Assembly: GCF_003097635.1 (NCBI RefSeq)
Contig: NZ_QCZI01000001.1
Location: 1 to 64,000, forward strand
Direction of reading: 5' to 3'
DNA from: Flavobacterium psychrotolerans
GTDB lineage: Bacteria > Bacteroidota > Bacteroidia > Flavobacteriales > Flavobacteriaceae
DNA length: 64,000 bases
Position numbers and translations under genes: made by a program. This document shows, piece by piece, positions 34,801 to 43,879 of the stretch. The notes beneath the pieces are model-generated. The model had not been told where the DNA came from, searched no databases, and saw only the letters and a program-made list of their open reading frames with translations. Within the stretch, counting starts at the first letter, position 1; each line of letters starts with the position of its first letter.

Positions 34801-35075
34801 AATTGTTTTTATCTGAATGATGACGCAAAAATAGGTTGGTCATTTTGAGTTTACAGTAATGAGTGTTCAGTTGGGTGACAAAATGAAAAATCTTTTTTTT
34901 AAGTAATTTAACAAAATATAATTTCTAAAAATAGGTCTCATAGATAAAAAATGTTAATAAAAATATCTGGGAACAATTGAAATAATAGTACCTTTATGTT
35001 CATTTTTGTATTTCAAATACAAAATCACTAGTCCCATTCAATAAATCTATAGCTTTAGAAAATTATAATTTCGAA
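34801..35075. other. AT-rich upstream region of the CheB-CheR fusion gene
   Basis: No gene is seen in these 275 nt. They separate the leftward TolC remnant from the rightward signalling genes. CATTTTTG at 35001-35008 is a one-mismatch match to the TAnnTTTG -7 element, with TTG at 34976-34978 about 22 nt upstream. This is a possible but weak promoter for the gene starting at 35076. Confidence 0.3.
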
Positions 35076-38063
35076 ATGAAAACAAGCGATGACGATCTAA
35101 CTGGCCTCAAAAAAAATATGGTTTCAAAAATACCCCCAAGTAATGAGGTTCCTGAAAAAGAGAACAATAATTTCCCCATTGTAGGCATTGGCGCATCAGC
35201 TGGTGGACTGGAAACATTTGAACTTTTTTTTAAAAACATGCCTAAAAATAATGGTATGGCATTTGTCGTTGTACAACATCTTGACCCTACTCATGCGGGT
35301 CTTTTACCCGAGTTGTTGCAAAGAGCGACTACAATGAAAGTGATGGAAGCCAGTGACAATCTAAAAGTGAAACCAAATTACATTTATGTAATTCCACCCA
35401 ACAAAAGTATGACCTTGGTTAATGGTGCACTGCATTTGTTTGAGCCTATTGAAACACGGGGACTGCGTTTACCTGTTGATATTTTCCTCCGCTCCCTAGC
35501 TGAAGACAGGCAGGAAAAAAGCATTGGCGTTATCCTTTCGGGAATGGGATCCGATGGCAGCTTAGGAATAAAAACCATTAAAGAAAAAAATGGTATTGTA
35601 TTAGTTCAAGAACCTTCCACAGCAAAATTTGACGGCATGCCCCGCAGTGCTGTTCAGTCCATAGTTCCTGATATTGTGGCACCCGTTGAAGAATTGCCCG
35701 CTAGACTGATAGCCCTCCTTAAGCACATTCCTGTGAGTCAATCCTATCAAGATATTGATTTCAAAAGCATCAGCAATATTGATAAAATAATCATTTTGCT
35801 ACGCCAACAAACCGGTCAAGACTTCTCTTTATATAAAAAGCCCACCATGTTTCGGCGCATTGAAAGGCGCAAGCTTGTACATCAGATTGATAAGATTGAA
35901 AACTATGTCCGCTTTTGCAAGGAAAACCCTGAAGAAGTGGAAATTCTTTTCAAAGAATTATTGATTGGGGTCACCAGCTTTTTTAGGGATCCACCCGTTT
36001 GGGAGCTGCTAAAGGAAAAAATATTTCCAGAATTATTAGATGAATTGCCCAACGGATATGCACTACGGGCTTGGGTTCCTGGATGCTCTACCGGGGAAGA
36101 AGCTTATTCTATTGCTATTATTTTTAAAGAGGTGCTTGCGAAACAAAAAAAAATCAGAAACCTTACGCTGCAAATTTTTGCCACCGACATTGACAGTGAA
36201 GCTATTGAAAATGCCCGAAAAGGTGTTTTCCCCTCTAACATTATTGCCGATGTATCACCAGAGCGCATCAACCAGTTTTTTTCTGTTGATGGATCAAACT
36301 ACCGCATCAATACCGACATACGCGAAATGGTGGTGTTTGCTACCCAAAACGTGGTTAAGGATCCCCCTTTTACCAGACTCGACATTCTCACGTGCCGGAA
36401 CATGCTGATTTATATGGAACCTGAATTGCAGAGAAAAATAATATCATTGTTTAATTACAGTATTAATCCCGGAGGAATCATGCTGCTAGGCACCGCAGAA
36501 ACACTAGGCAACAGCAATGAAGGTTTTGAGATACTTGATCCCAAACTAAAATTTTACAAACACAACGGAAGTGGTAATTCGCATCTAAAAAAACAACTCA
36601 TTGATTTTCCGAGTTCCTTTATAAGTCCTAAAAGGGGAATAACTGAAGCGGAAACTGAAACTACACAAAAAAGCATTGAAAACATACAAACAATAGCTAA
36701 TCAAATTTTGCTTCAACGCTTTACTCCCGCCAGCATATTGGTGAACGAAAAAGGAGAAATCATTTACATTACCGGCCGCACTGGGGAATACCTTGAACCG
36801 GCTGCGGGGGAAGCCAACTGGAATATTTATGCCATGGCTCGTGAAGATTTGCGCAACAAACTGCCAGCTGCTATCCAAAAAACGAAACAGAACAATGATC
36901 CAGTAATCCTGCATAACGTTAAAATAGGTACTAATGGAGGTAGTAAGTTTTTGGATGTAACCGTTCAGCGTCTGGAAAGCCCCGAATTGGTTAAGAACAT
37001 GATTTTATTAGTTTTTAAAGAGGTTCCGGAAGTAACCGAAAAAGGTGCCCTGAATCCGAAAACAGAAAATCAAAGTAGACAGGGAGGACAATATGGATTA
37101 GAAATTGAACTCCAACGAAGTTATGAAGACCTGCTAAGCACTCGGGAACAGATGCAAACCTCACAGGAAGAGCTAAAATCGACCAATGAGGAACTTACTA
37201 CCTCTAAGGAAGAAATGCAATCCATGAACGAAGAGATGCAATCCATAAATATAGAATTGCAAAACAGGATAAGAGATTTTGAACGGGCTAACAATGACAT
37301 GGAAAACCTACTTAATAGTACCGAGATTGCTGTCCTTTTCCTAGACAAAGAATTAAATATCAGAAGATTTACGGATCATGTTTCCAAAATATTTAAATTG
37401 CGTAGTTCTGATATTGGAAGACCTTTTACCGATTTGGTATCCGATTTACAATACCCTAAAATAGAAAGTCATGCCAGGCAAGTATTGAAAACACTAGCCT
37501 TTATTGAAACACCAATCCCTACATCTGACGGAAGATGGTATAATGTAAGAATCATGCCCTACCGCACGATTGATGACCGCATTGAAGGACTGGTAATCAC
37601 TTTTTTTAATATTACTTTATATAAAAAATTGGAATTAGAACTAAAAAATACAAATGAAACCCTAGAAACAAAAGAAAAAATACTTCAGGAATCGGAAATC
37701 CACTACCATCGCCTGTTTGAAGCGGCAAAAGAAGGCATTCTTATCCTTAATGCCGATTCGGGAATGATTATGGATGTGAATCCGTTTTTGATTAACTTGC
37801 TGGGGTATTCAAAGGAACAATTCGTTGAAAAAGCAATTTGGGAGATTGGTTTCTTTAAAGATGTAGTTGCCAATAAGGACAAATTTTTAGAACTCCAGCA
37901 AAAAGAATTTGTAAGGTATAAAAACCTGCCCCTTGAAACAGTCGACGGAAAAGAAATTAATGTTGAATTCGTCAGTAATGTATATTCTGTAGATGATCAT
38001 AAAGTAATACAATGCTTTATTCGTGACGCTACCATGAAGAAAATGGACGAAGGCACTGCTTAA
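35076..38063 (+). CDS. CheB-CheR-PAS fusion signalling protein
   Basis: This 995-residue cytoplasmic protein has no receiver domain. Residues about 30-210 are a CheB methylesterase domain with catalytic residues in IGASAGGLE (Ser), VVQHLDPTH (His) and GMGSDGSLG (Asp). Residues about 225-490 are a CheR methyltransferase (KPTMFRRIERR, then ELLIGVTSFFRDP, the SAM site WVPGCSTGEEAYS, and LDILTCRNMLIYM). A PAS-like part follows, then a long heptad-rich coiled coil (residues about 675-750), then two PAS domains. Such fusions act in sensory transduction outside flagellar chemotaxis, and no chemoreceptor or CheA gene is nearby. The hybrid kinase gene that follows 67 nt later is the likely partner. 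Confidence 0.93.
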   Translation: MKTSDDDLTGLKKNMVSKIPPSNEVPEKENNNFPIVGIGASAGGLETFELFFKNMPKNNGMAFVVVQHLDPTHAGLLPELLQRATTMKVMEASDNLKVKPNYIYVIPPNKSMTLVNGALHLFEPIETRGLRLPVDIFLRSLAEDRQEKSIGVILSGMGSDGSLGIKTIKEKNGIVLVQEPSTAKFDGMPRSAVQSIVPDIVAPVEELPARLIALLKHIPVSQSYQDIDFKSISNIDKIIILLRQQTGQDFSLYKKPTMFRRIERRKLVHQIDKIENYVRFCKENPEEVEILFKELLIGVTSFFRDPPVWELLKEKIFPELLDELPNGYALRAWVPGCSTGEEAYSIAIIFKEVLAKQKKIRNLTLQIFATDIDSEAIENARKGVFPSNIIADVSPERINQFFSVDGSNYRINTDIREMVVFATQNVVKDPPFTRLDILTCRNMLIYMEPELQRKIISLFNYSINPGGIMLLGTAETLGNSNEGFEILDPKLKFYKHNGSGNSHLKKQLIDFPSSFISPKRGITEAETETTQKSIENIQTIANQILLQRFTPASILVNEKGEIIYITGRTGEYLEPAAGEANWNIYAMAREDLRNKLPAAIQKTKQNNDPVILHNVKIGTNGGSKFLDVTVQRLESPELVKNMILLVFKEVPEVTEKGALNPKTENQSRQGGQYGLEIELQRSYEDLLSTREQMQTSQEELKSTNEELTTSKEEMQSMNEEMQSINIELQNRIRDFERANNDMENLLNSTEIAVLFLDKELNIRRFTDHVSKIFKLRSSDIGRPFTDLVSDLQYPKIESHARQVLKTLAFIETPIPTSDGRWYNVRIMPYRTIDDRIEGLVITFFNITLYKKLELELKNTNETLETKEKILQESEIHYHRLFEAAKEGILILNADSGMIMDVNPFLINLLGYSKEQFVEKAIWEIGFFKDVVANKDKFLELQQKEFVRYKNLPLETVDGKEINVEFVSNVYSVDDHKVIQCFIRDATMKKMDEGTA

Positions 38064-38130
38064 AAAATAAATATAGCCTTTATCGCGAATCGAGTCCGCA
38101 ATAAAGTATTAATTCAAAATAGGAATCATC

Positions 38131-39894
38131 ATGAAAACTGACAATTATAAATCAAAAGCAGTAATTCTTCGCCAAAAAGCGGAAAAGGTACTAAAAGAGA
38201 AAGAAGCAATATCAGTTGCTAAACTTTTTGAGACCGAAACGATGAAACTCATTCATGAACTGGAAGTGCACAAGATTGAGCTGGAAATGCAGAATGAAGA
38301 ACTCATCATGGAAAAAGAGAGAGCAGAAGCATCACACCAAAAATATGCGGAACTGTACGTCTTTGCCCCTTCCGGGTATTTTACCCTTTCTAAAGAAGGC
38401 AAAATTTTAGAACTCAATCTTTCCGGATCCCAAATATTGGGTCTAGAACGGATGTTTTTAATAAACCGTAATTTTGTGTCCTTTGTTTCCGAAGACACTA
38501 AACCTGTATTCAATCAGTTTTTTGAAAAAATATTTAACAGCCACGGTAAAGTATCATGCGAAGTATCCATATCCATAAAGGATAATCCAATAAAATGTGT
38601 TATACTTTCGGGTGTTGTAACGGAAAACGGGGAGCAGTGCTTGATTACAGCGGTTGACATCTGCGAACGCAAACGGTTGGAAATGGAATTAATCAAGGCA
38701 AAAGAACTAGCCGAAACGGCCAATAAAGCCAAATCGGATTTTCTTTCTAACATGAGCCATGAAATTAGAACTCCATTAAACGGAATTATCGGGTTTACAC
38801 ATTTGTTAATGAATACAAAACTTGATAAGAGCCAATTGGAATATACGAGCACCATTAATGAATCTGCCACCATACTAATGAGTGTAGTTAATGATGTTTT
38901 AGATTTTTCTAAAATTGAATCCGGAAATTTAGAATTGTATGTCGAAGAAATCGATCTTTTTGAACTGGCACATCACTCGATTAACTTATTTAAACATCTA
39001 GCAAATCAAAAAAAAATAGATTTAATTTTAAATATTGAAGATGCCGTTCCTCAATTTATTTTTGCTGATTCTATCCGATTAACGCAAATTTTAGTAAATT
39101 TATTGAGCAATGCCTTAAAATTTACCGCTTCCGGACAAATACGATTGGATATTAGACAAATCGCGGTTTCTAAGGAAGACAAAACTATTTTACAATTTTC
39201 AGTAAAAGATACCGGAATAGGAATAAAGGAACAAAATCAAAAAAAAATATTTTATTCTTTTGTACAAGAAGACAGTTCTACCTCAAGGAAATTTGGCGGA
39301 TCGGGTTTAGGATTAACTATTTCCAATCAACTATTGGGTTTAATGAACAGCAATTTAGAACTCATTAGTGAATATGGGAAAGGAAGCCATTTCCATTTCA
39401 CTATTGAATTTAAAAAAGCAACAGCAAAAAAAAACGCCAATACAGTCCTAATACACCCAACGCTTGAAACAACGGACAAAAAAATAGAAATGCCTAATAA
39501 CCTTAAAATATTAGTAGTTGAGGATAATACGATTAATATGTTATTGGCAAAAACGCTTTTAAACAAAATTATGCCGGATTGTACCGTCTTTGAAGCTTCA
39601 GACGGAAATGAGGCGATTCGGCAGTTTAAGGAGGAAAAACCGGATCTTATTTTGATGGACATTCAAATGCCCATAATGAACGGCTATGAAACTACTGCTG
39701 AAATCCGAAAGCTAGAAAAATCAAAAAAGACCATCATAATTGCTTTAACCGCTGGAATTATGGTAGGAGAAAGAGAAAAATGTTTAGAATCTGGCATGGA
39801 TGATTATCTCTCAAAACCATTCCTGAAAGCGGACTTGGAACAAAAAATGATGAAATGGGCAACCAAAAAAATGATTGCAAGAAAGAAATCGTAA
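38131..39894 (+). CDS. PAS-domain hybrid histidine kinase with receiver
   Basis: This 587-residue kinase appears soluble, with no membrane segment seen. An N-terminal coiled coil (HELEVHKIELEMQNEEL) leads into a PAS domain (YAELYVFAPSGYFTLSKEG). The HisKA helix with phospho-acceptor His is in FLSNMSHEIRTPLNG, and HATPase boxes are LLSNALKFT, DTGIGI and GGSGLGLTIS. A C-terminal receiver has phospho-acceptor Asp in LILMDIQMP and the conserved Lys in LSKPF. Signal is likely internal, relayed from the CheB-CheR-PAS protein encoded upstream. Output is unknown, as no response regulator with a DNA-binding domain is adjacent. Its stop is 1 nt from the end of the convergent LOG gene. Confidence 0.93.
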   Translation: MKTDNYKSKAVILRQKAEKVLKEKEAISVAKLFETETMKLIHELEVHKIELEMQNEELIMEKERAEASHQKYAELYVFAPSGYFTLSKEGKILELNLSGSQILGLERMFLINRNFVSFVSEDTKPVFNQFFEKIFNSHGKVSCEVSISIKDNPIKCVILSGVVTENGEQCLITAVDICERKRLEMELIKAKELAETANKAKSDFLSNMSHEIRTPLNGIIGFTHLLMNTKLDKSQLEYTSTINESATILMSVVNDVLDFSKIESGNLELYVEEIDLFELAHHSINLFKHLANQKKIDLILNIEDAVPQFIFADSIRLTQILVNLLSNALKFTASGQIRLDIRQIAVSKEDKTILQFSVKDTGIGIKEQNQKKIFYSFVQEDSSTSRKFGGSGLGLTISNQLLGLMNSNLELISEYGKGSHFHFTIEFKKATAKKNANTVLIHPTLETTDKKIEMPNNLKILVVEDNTINMLLAKTLLNKIMPDCTVFEASDGNEAIRQFKEEKPDLILMDIQMPIMNGYETTAEIRKLEKSKKTIIIALTAGIMVGEREKCLESGMDDYLSKPFLKADLEQKMMKWATKKMIARKKS

Positions 39895-39895
39895 T

Positions 39896-40648
39896 TCATC
39901 TTTTCCTTTCTCCTAACCACCATTTGGAATTATAGTGTTTTTTTTTCAAGCCAAATTTTTTGATGGCATGTTTTTGTATATGTGCCACCAAATCCTCCAC
40001 GGAATCCGTCACAAAAAGCAATTCCATATCTTCCCTGCTGATGCTTTCGTGCCTAATCATCATATCAATATGTTCGCACAAATCTTTATGGTATTTAGTA
40101 TCAAAAATCACGACAGGAAAACCCGCAATCATTTTCGTTTGAATCAGGGTTAGGGATTCAAACAATTCATCCAAAGTGCCTATCCCTCCTGGCATCACAA
40201 TAAAAGCAAACGAATATTTCACGAGAATCACCTTCCGAACAAAAAAATAGGGAATGTAAATCCATTTATGGAGATAAGGATTTGGTTTTTGTTCTATCGG
40301 AAGAACAATGTTACACCCCACGGAATAACCTCCGGCTTGGTAAGCGCCTCTATTAGCCGCTTCCATAATTCCGGGACCGCCACCCGTCATTACGGTAAAA
40401 CCCAGTTTAGCCATTGCGGCACCAATTTTCTCGGCATCTTTATAATGATCCATTTCAGGACCAAAACGCGCCGAACCAAAAATGGTTACACAGGGCCCAA
40501 TAAAGTGCATTTTCCGAAAAGCCTTGATGAAATTAAACCCCACTTTTAGTATAAAAACTAACTCCTTAAATCGAGACAAAGGCCCTTGTACAAAAAGGGA
40601 TTCTGATTTTGAAAGCGTATATTTTGGCGTGGTTTTCATAGCTCCCAT
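39896..40648 (-). CDS. LOG-family (TIGR00730) nucleoside-monophosphate phosphoribohydrolase-like protein
   Basis: This 250-residue Rossmann-fold protein shows the LOG signature blocks GGGPGIMEAANRGAYQAGG and PGGIGTLDELFE. LOG enzymes cleave the base from AMP-type nucleotides, with cytokinin precursors as the plant substrate. The bacterial role is often general nucleotide salvage. Two in-frame ATGs (40648 and 40639) are possible starts. The upstream ABC permease gene ends at 40656, only 7 nt away, so it may be the last gene of the efflux operon. A functional link to efflux is doubtful. Confidence 0.9.
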   Translation of the reverse strand: MGAMKTTPKYTLSKSESLFVQGPLSRFKELVFILKVGFNFIKAFRKMHFIGPCVTIFGSARFGPEMDHYKDAEKIGAAMAKLGFTVMTGGGPGIMEAANRGAYQAGGYSVGCNIVLPIEQKPNPYLHKWIYIPYFFVRKVILVKYSFAFIVMPGGIGTLDELFESLTLIQTKMIAGFPVVIFDTKYHKDLCEHIDMMIRHESISREDMELLFVTDSVEDLVAHIQKHAIKKFGLKKKHYNSKWWLGERKR

Positions 40649-40655
40649 AAAGATA

Positions 40656-41780
40656 CTAAATAGTTTTTTTATATGACCAAACGGCTATTCCATTTAATGC
40701 AAAAGCATAGCAAACAATCATATAAAATGGTCTGGAAATATCCGAAAACGTAGCGCCTTTAAGCATTACCATTCGGATAATTTCCACAAAATACCGAATA
40801 GGATTGAGCAACGTAACGTTTTGTGCCCAAACCGGCATGCTTTCTATTGGCGTGAATAATCCACTCATCAAAATAAAAATCACGGAGAAAAACCAAGCAA
40901 TAAACATGGCTTGTTGTTGTGTGTCGGAATGGTTGGAAATGATTAATCCGATGCCCAAAATGACCAACAAATAAACCGAGGTAAAGAAATAAATCAAGCC
41001 AATGTTGCCTAATATGGGAACGTTGAAAATGAGTTTGGCTATCGTTAAGCCAACAGTCAGAATCACCAATCCCAAAACCCAAAAAGGGAATAATTTCCCG
41101 ACAATGAATTGGTATTTCTTGATAGGCGTCACATTGATTTGTTCTAAAGTGCCAATTTCTTTTTCGCGAACGATGTTCATTGACGATAAAAATAGCGTGA
41201 GCATGGTGACCAATAAAACCAAAATTCCGGGAACCATAAAGGTTTTATAGTTCAAGGTATTATTGTACCAAAACGAAGGAATCGTAACAATATTAACCGG
41301 TCGCATGTAAGAAGCTTCGTTGTATTGATACAATTGCGTTTGTATTTTTTGATTGAAACCCGTTATGATTTGTGAAATATAAACATTCTCTACTCCTGCT
41401 GCGGCACCATCAATAGCATTGATACTTACCGATAAATTAGTGCCATTTTCCTTGATTAAATCACGTTCGAAATGATTGGGAATTTCAAGTATAACATCTA
41501 CTGTTCCCGTTTGCATTTGAAAATCGGCTTCTTTTTTAGAAGGAAACCTTTCAATAATATTGAAATAACTGGACGCTTGGAATTTCGAAATCAATTCTCT
41601 GGAAGCCACGGAATGATCATTATCAATATACGAAAACTTAATGTTTTTGATTTCAAAACTGGCAGCATTCGACAAAACGAGCAATTGAACCAGTGGCAAA
41701 ACAAATATAATGGGAAGCATTCCTTTGTTTCGAAAGATTTGTCGGAATTCCTTTTGGACGATGAATAGTATTGTTTTCAT
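40656..41780 (-). CDS. ABC-2 type permease (YbhR-like), second of two
   Basis: This 374-residue inner-membrane permease has one N-terminal helix (IIFVLPLVQLLVLSNAA), a large periplasmic region (about residues 45-170), then five helices. SSMNIVREKEIGTLEQINVTPIKKYQFIVGK is the usual ABC-2 coupling region. It is paired with the related permease at 41895-43001 to make the membrane channel for the two ATPases encoded further upstream. The exported compound is not predictable. E. coli YbhFSR handles cationic drugs and sodium or lithium. Confidence 0.9.
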   Translation of the reverse strand: MKTILFIVQKEFRQIFRNKGMLPIIFVLPLVQLLVLSNAASFEIKNIKFSYIDNDHSVASRELISKFQASSYFNIIERFPSKKEADFQMQTGTVDVILEIPNHFERDLIKENGTNLSVSINAIDGAAAGVENVYISQIITGFNQKIQTQLYQYNEASYMRPVNIVTIPSFWYNNTLNYKTFMVPGILVLLVTMLTLFLSSMNIVREKEIGTLEQINVTPIKKYQFIVGKLFPFWVLGLVILTVGLTIAKLIFNVPILGNIGLIYFFTSVYLLVILGIGLIISNHSDTQQQAMFIAWFFSVIFILMSGLFTPIESMPVWAQNVTLLNPIRYFVEIIRMVMLKGATFSDISRPFYMIVCYAFALNGIAVWSYKKTI

Positions 41781-41787
41781 TTTTAGT

Positions 41788-41850
41788 TAGCCACGAAGGC
41801 GTGAAATCATAAAGGTTTCTAATGTTTTTGGTTCACGGATTTAACTGTTT
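41788..41850. repeat. Interspersed repeat fragment between the two permease genes
   Basis: The string GCCACGAAGGCGTGAAATCA resembles a dispersed family of the type GCCACTAAGGC/ACGAAGAC, also seen at 43013-43045 and in the inverted pair at 61596-61721. It is noncoding. The 115-nt gap it occupies is longer than expected inside a tight operon. Confidence 0.4.
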
Positions 41851-41894
41851 TACATGATTTTTTTTGTCTTTTCTCTATAATCTTTTATCTCTTT

Positions 41895-43001
41895 CTACTC
41901 CAACCTTATTTTATATTTTTTGACACTTACTGCGATAAAAAACACCGTCATTCCGATAAGAATTAACGTCTCTTTCCATATCACATTTAGTGTTGCTCCT
42001 TTGAGTAATATGGCTTTGATGATAATGATAAACCACTTGGCGGGGATGATGTTGCTGATGATTTGCAAGGGCAACGGCATGCTGGAAACAGGAAAAATAA
42101 AGCCCGAAAGTATGATTATTGGCAGCATTAATCCCATCAAGGAAAGCATCATTGCGGTTTGTTGCGAATGCGAAACGGTCGATATTAATATGCCCAACGA
42201 AAGTGCCGTGGTGATGAACAAAATGCTTTCGAAAGCCAATAAAAACAAGTTTCCTTCGACGGGCATTTTGAATACAAAAAAACCCAAAAGCAGGATAATT
42301 GTGGCATTAATGATGGATAGAAAAATATAAGGAAACACTTTACCAATAATGACTTGAAAAGGCTTTAAAGGCGAAACCAACAGTACTTCCATTGTTCCAA
42401 GTTCTTTTTCACGTGTGATGGAAATGGAAGTCATCATTGCCGAAACGAGCATTAAAATGATGGTCATCACTCCGGGAACAAAGGTGAAGACACTCTTTAA
42501 TTCGGGGTTATAATACAGTTGAATTTGCGTTTGTATTTGGTGACTTGTCGTGTTGTTTTTATTGATTTCCTGGGTGTAATTCTGTAAAATGGAGTTGACA
42601 TAATTCGATATAGTATTGGCGACATTGGGATCGGTAGCATCAGTAATCACCTGGACTTTGGCTTGTTTTGATGTTTGCATATTTTTGATGAAATCTTTTT
42701 CGAATACCAAAACGGCTTTTACTTTTCCTTTTTTGAAAACACTTTCGATTTGGTTCTCGTTGGTAATTTCCTGATTGATTTTAAAATAGTTGGAAGCACC
42801 AATTTTATTGATTATTTTCTGTGTTTCGTTATCTTTGGATTTGTCCAAAATGGCAATATTTACATTGTTGATTTCGTTTGTAATGGCGAAACCAAACAAC
42901 ATAATTTGGGCAATTGGCATCCCGAAAAGGATGAACATCGTTCGTTTATCCCGAAAAATGTGATAGAATTCTTTTGTTACAAAACCGATGAATCTTTTCA
43001 T
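41895..43001 (-). CDS. ABC-2 type permease (YbhS-like), first of two
   Basis: This 368-residue inner-membrane permease has the same plan as its neighbour: one N-terminal helix (IFRDKRTMFILFGMPIAQIMLFGF), a periplasmic region, and five C-terminal helices. The coupling segment is SISITREKELGTMEVLLVSPLKPFQ, with the later MLSLMGLMLPIIILSGFIFP helix. It likely pairs with the permease encoded downstream. The gaps on both sides hold dispersed repeat fragments but no promoter or terminator that I can identify. Confidence 0.9.
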   Translation of the reverse strand: MKRFIGFVTKEFYHIFRDKRTMFILFGMPIAQIMLFGFAITNEINNVNIAILDKSKDNETQKIINKIGASNYFKINQEITNENQIESVFKKGKVKAVLVFEKDFIKNMQTSKQAKVQVITDATDPNVANTISNYVNSILQNYTQEINKNNTTSHQIQTQIQLYYNPELKSVFTFVPGVMTIILMLVSAMMTSISITREKELGTMEVLLVSPLKPFQVIIGKVFPYIFLSIINATIILLLGFFVFKMPVEGNLFLLAFESILFITTALSLGILISTVSHSQQTAMMLSLMGLMLPIIILSGFIFPVSSMPLPLQIISNIIPAKWFIIIIKAILLKGATLNVIWKETLILIGMTVFFIAVSVKKYKIRLE

Positions 43002-43012
43002 TTTATATTATT

Positions 43013-43045
43013 TTGCTACGAAGACACAAAGTCTCGAAGGTTATT
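43013..43045. repeat. Interspersed repeat fragment
   Basis: GCTACGAAGACACAAAGTCTCGAAGG is similar in style to the dispersed GCCACGAAG/ACTAAG repeats of this window and contains a small internal palindrome (GACACAAAGTCTC). It lies between the permease and the ATPase genes. Confidence 0.4.
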
Positions 43046-43064
43046 TTTGTTACCCTTTTGGGGG

Positions 43065-43805
43065 TTATGGGGATTCCACATTTCTCGCCAATTTCAAAAA
43101 AACGTCATTCATTGAAGCCACATTATACTTGTTTTTCAGATTTTTTGGAGAATCAAGCGCTTCAATGACTCCTTCGACCATGATGGAAATTCGGTCGCAA
43201 TATTCAGCTTCGTCCATGTAATGTGTGGTCACAAAAATGGTGGTTCCTTTATTGGCTTCGGCATATATCATTTCCCAAAATTGTCTTCTGGTAATGGGGT
43301 CAACTCCTCCAGTTGGTTCATCGAGAAAAACGATTTTGGGTTCATGCAATAAGGCCACCGAAAAAGACAATTTCTGTTTCCAACCCAATGGTAATGAACC
43401 TACTAATTTATCTATCGAGTCATGGAGTCTTAATTCTTCAACTAATTGCATCGTTTTTTCTTTGATTCTTGCTTTGGATAATCCATAAATTCCACCAAAA
43501 AAAGTGATGTTTTCCTTGATGGTTAAATCATCATACATCGAGAATTTTTGACTCATGTAACCTATGCTTTTTTTGACCATTTCGGTATTGGTTTTTACGT
43601 CAAAGCCAGCAACCAAAGCCTCTCCAGAAGTGGGTTTTGAAATTCCGATAAGCATTTTCATAGCCGTAGTTTTTCCGGCACCGTTAGCGCCAAGGAAACC
43701 GAAAATCTCTCCTTTATACACATCAAAAGAAATACTTTTGACAGCAGTAAAGTTGCCAAATTGCTTGGTAAGATTTTGTACTTCTATGATTTTTTCTTTG
43801 TTCAT
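43065..43805 (-). CDS. ABC transporter ATPase, second nucleotide-binding subunit
   Basis: This 246-residue ATPase has Walker A GANGAGKTTAM and Q-loop GYMSQKFSMYDDL. Its signature region is LPLGWKQKLSFSVALLHEP, a weak variant of LSGGQ, and Walker B is IVFLDEPTGGVDP with the H-loop in TTHYMDEAE. The open frame extends to 43853, but its first 16 codons read through a dispersed repeat (giving CFVPRNDN). The ATG at 43805, giving MNKEKIIEVQNLTK, is the credible start. With the ATPase encoded just upstream it makes the heterodimeric motor that E. coli YbhF carries as one fused chain. Confidence 0.92.
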   Translation of the reverse strand: MNKEKIIEVQNLTKQFGNFTAVKSISFDVYKGEIFGFLGANGAGKTTAMKMLIGISKPTSGEALVAGFDVKTNTEMVKKSIGYMSQKFSMYDDLTIKENITFFGGIYGLSKARIKEKTMQLVEELRLHDSIDKLVGSLPLGWKQKLSFSVALLHEPKIVFLDEPTGGVDPITRRQFWEMIYAEANKGTTIFVTTHYMDEAEYCDRISIMVEGVIEALDSPKNLKNKYNVASMNDVFLKLARNVESP

Positions 43806-43870
43806 GTTGTCATTGCGAGGCACGAAGCAATCTTTTTCTTGCCACAGATTCAAAAGGATTATTACCGATT
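43806..43870. repeat. Dispersed GTCATTGCGAGGCACGAAGC-type repeat
   Basis: The 20-mer GTCATTGCGAGGCACGAAGC followed by AATC is a well-known style of dispersed bacterial repeat (general knowledge) and is GC-rich compared with its surroundings. A second fragment, GCCACAGATTCAAAAGGATT, follows. The repeat sits exactly between the two ATPase genes and creates a false N-terminal extension of the downstream one. Confidence 0.6.
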
Positions 43871-43879
43871 TTTAATTAA

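Noticed and set aside
37130..37250. Repeats near the middle of the CheB-CheR fusion as a DNA repeat
   Set aside because: The similarity (TCCATGAACGAAGAGATGCAA and its neighbour) reflects the heptad-repeat coiled coil of the protein, not a separate element.
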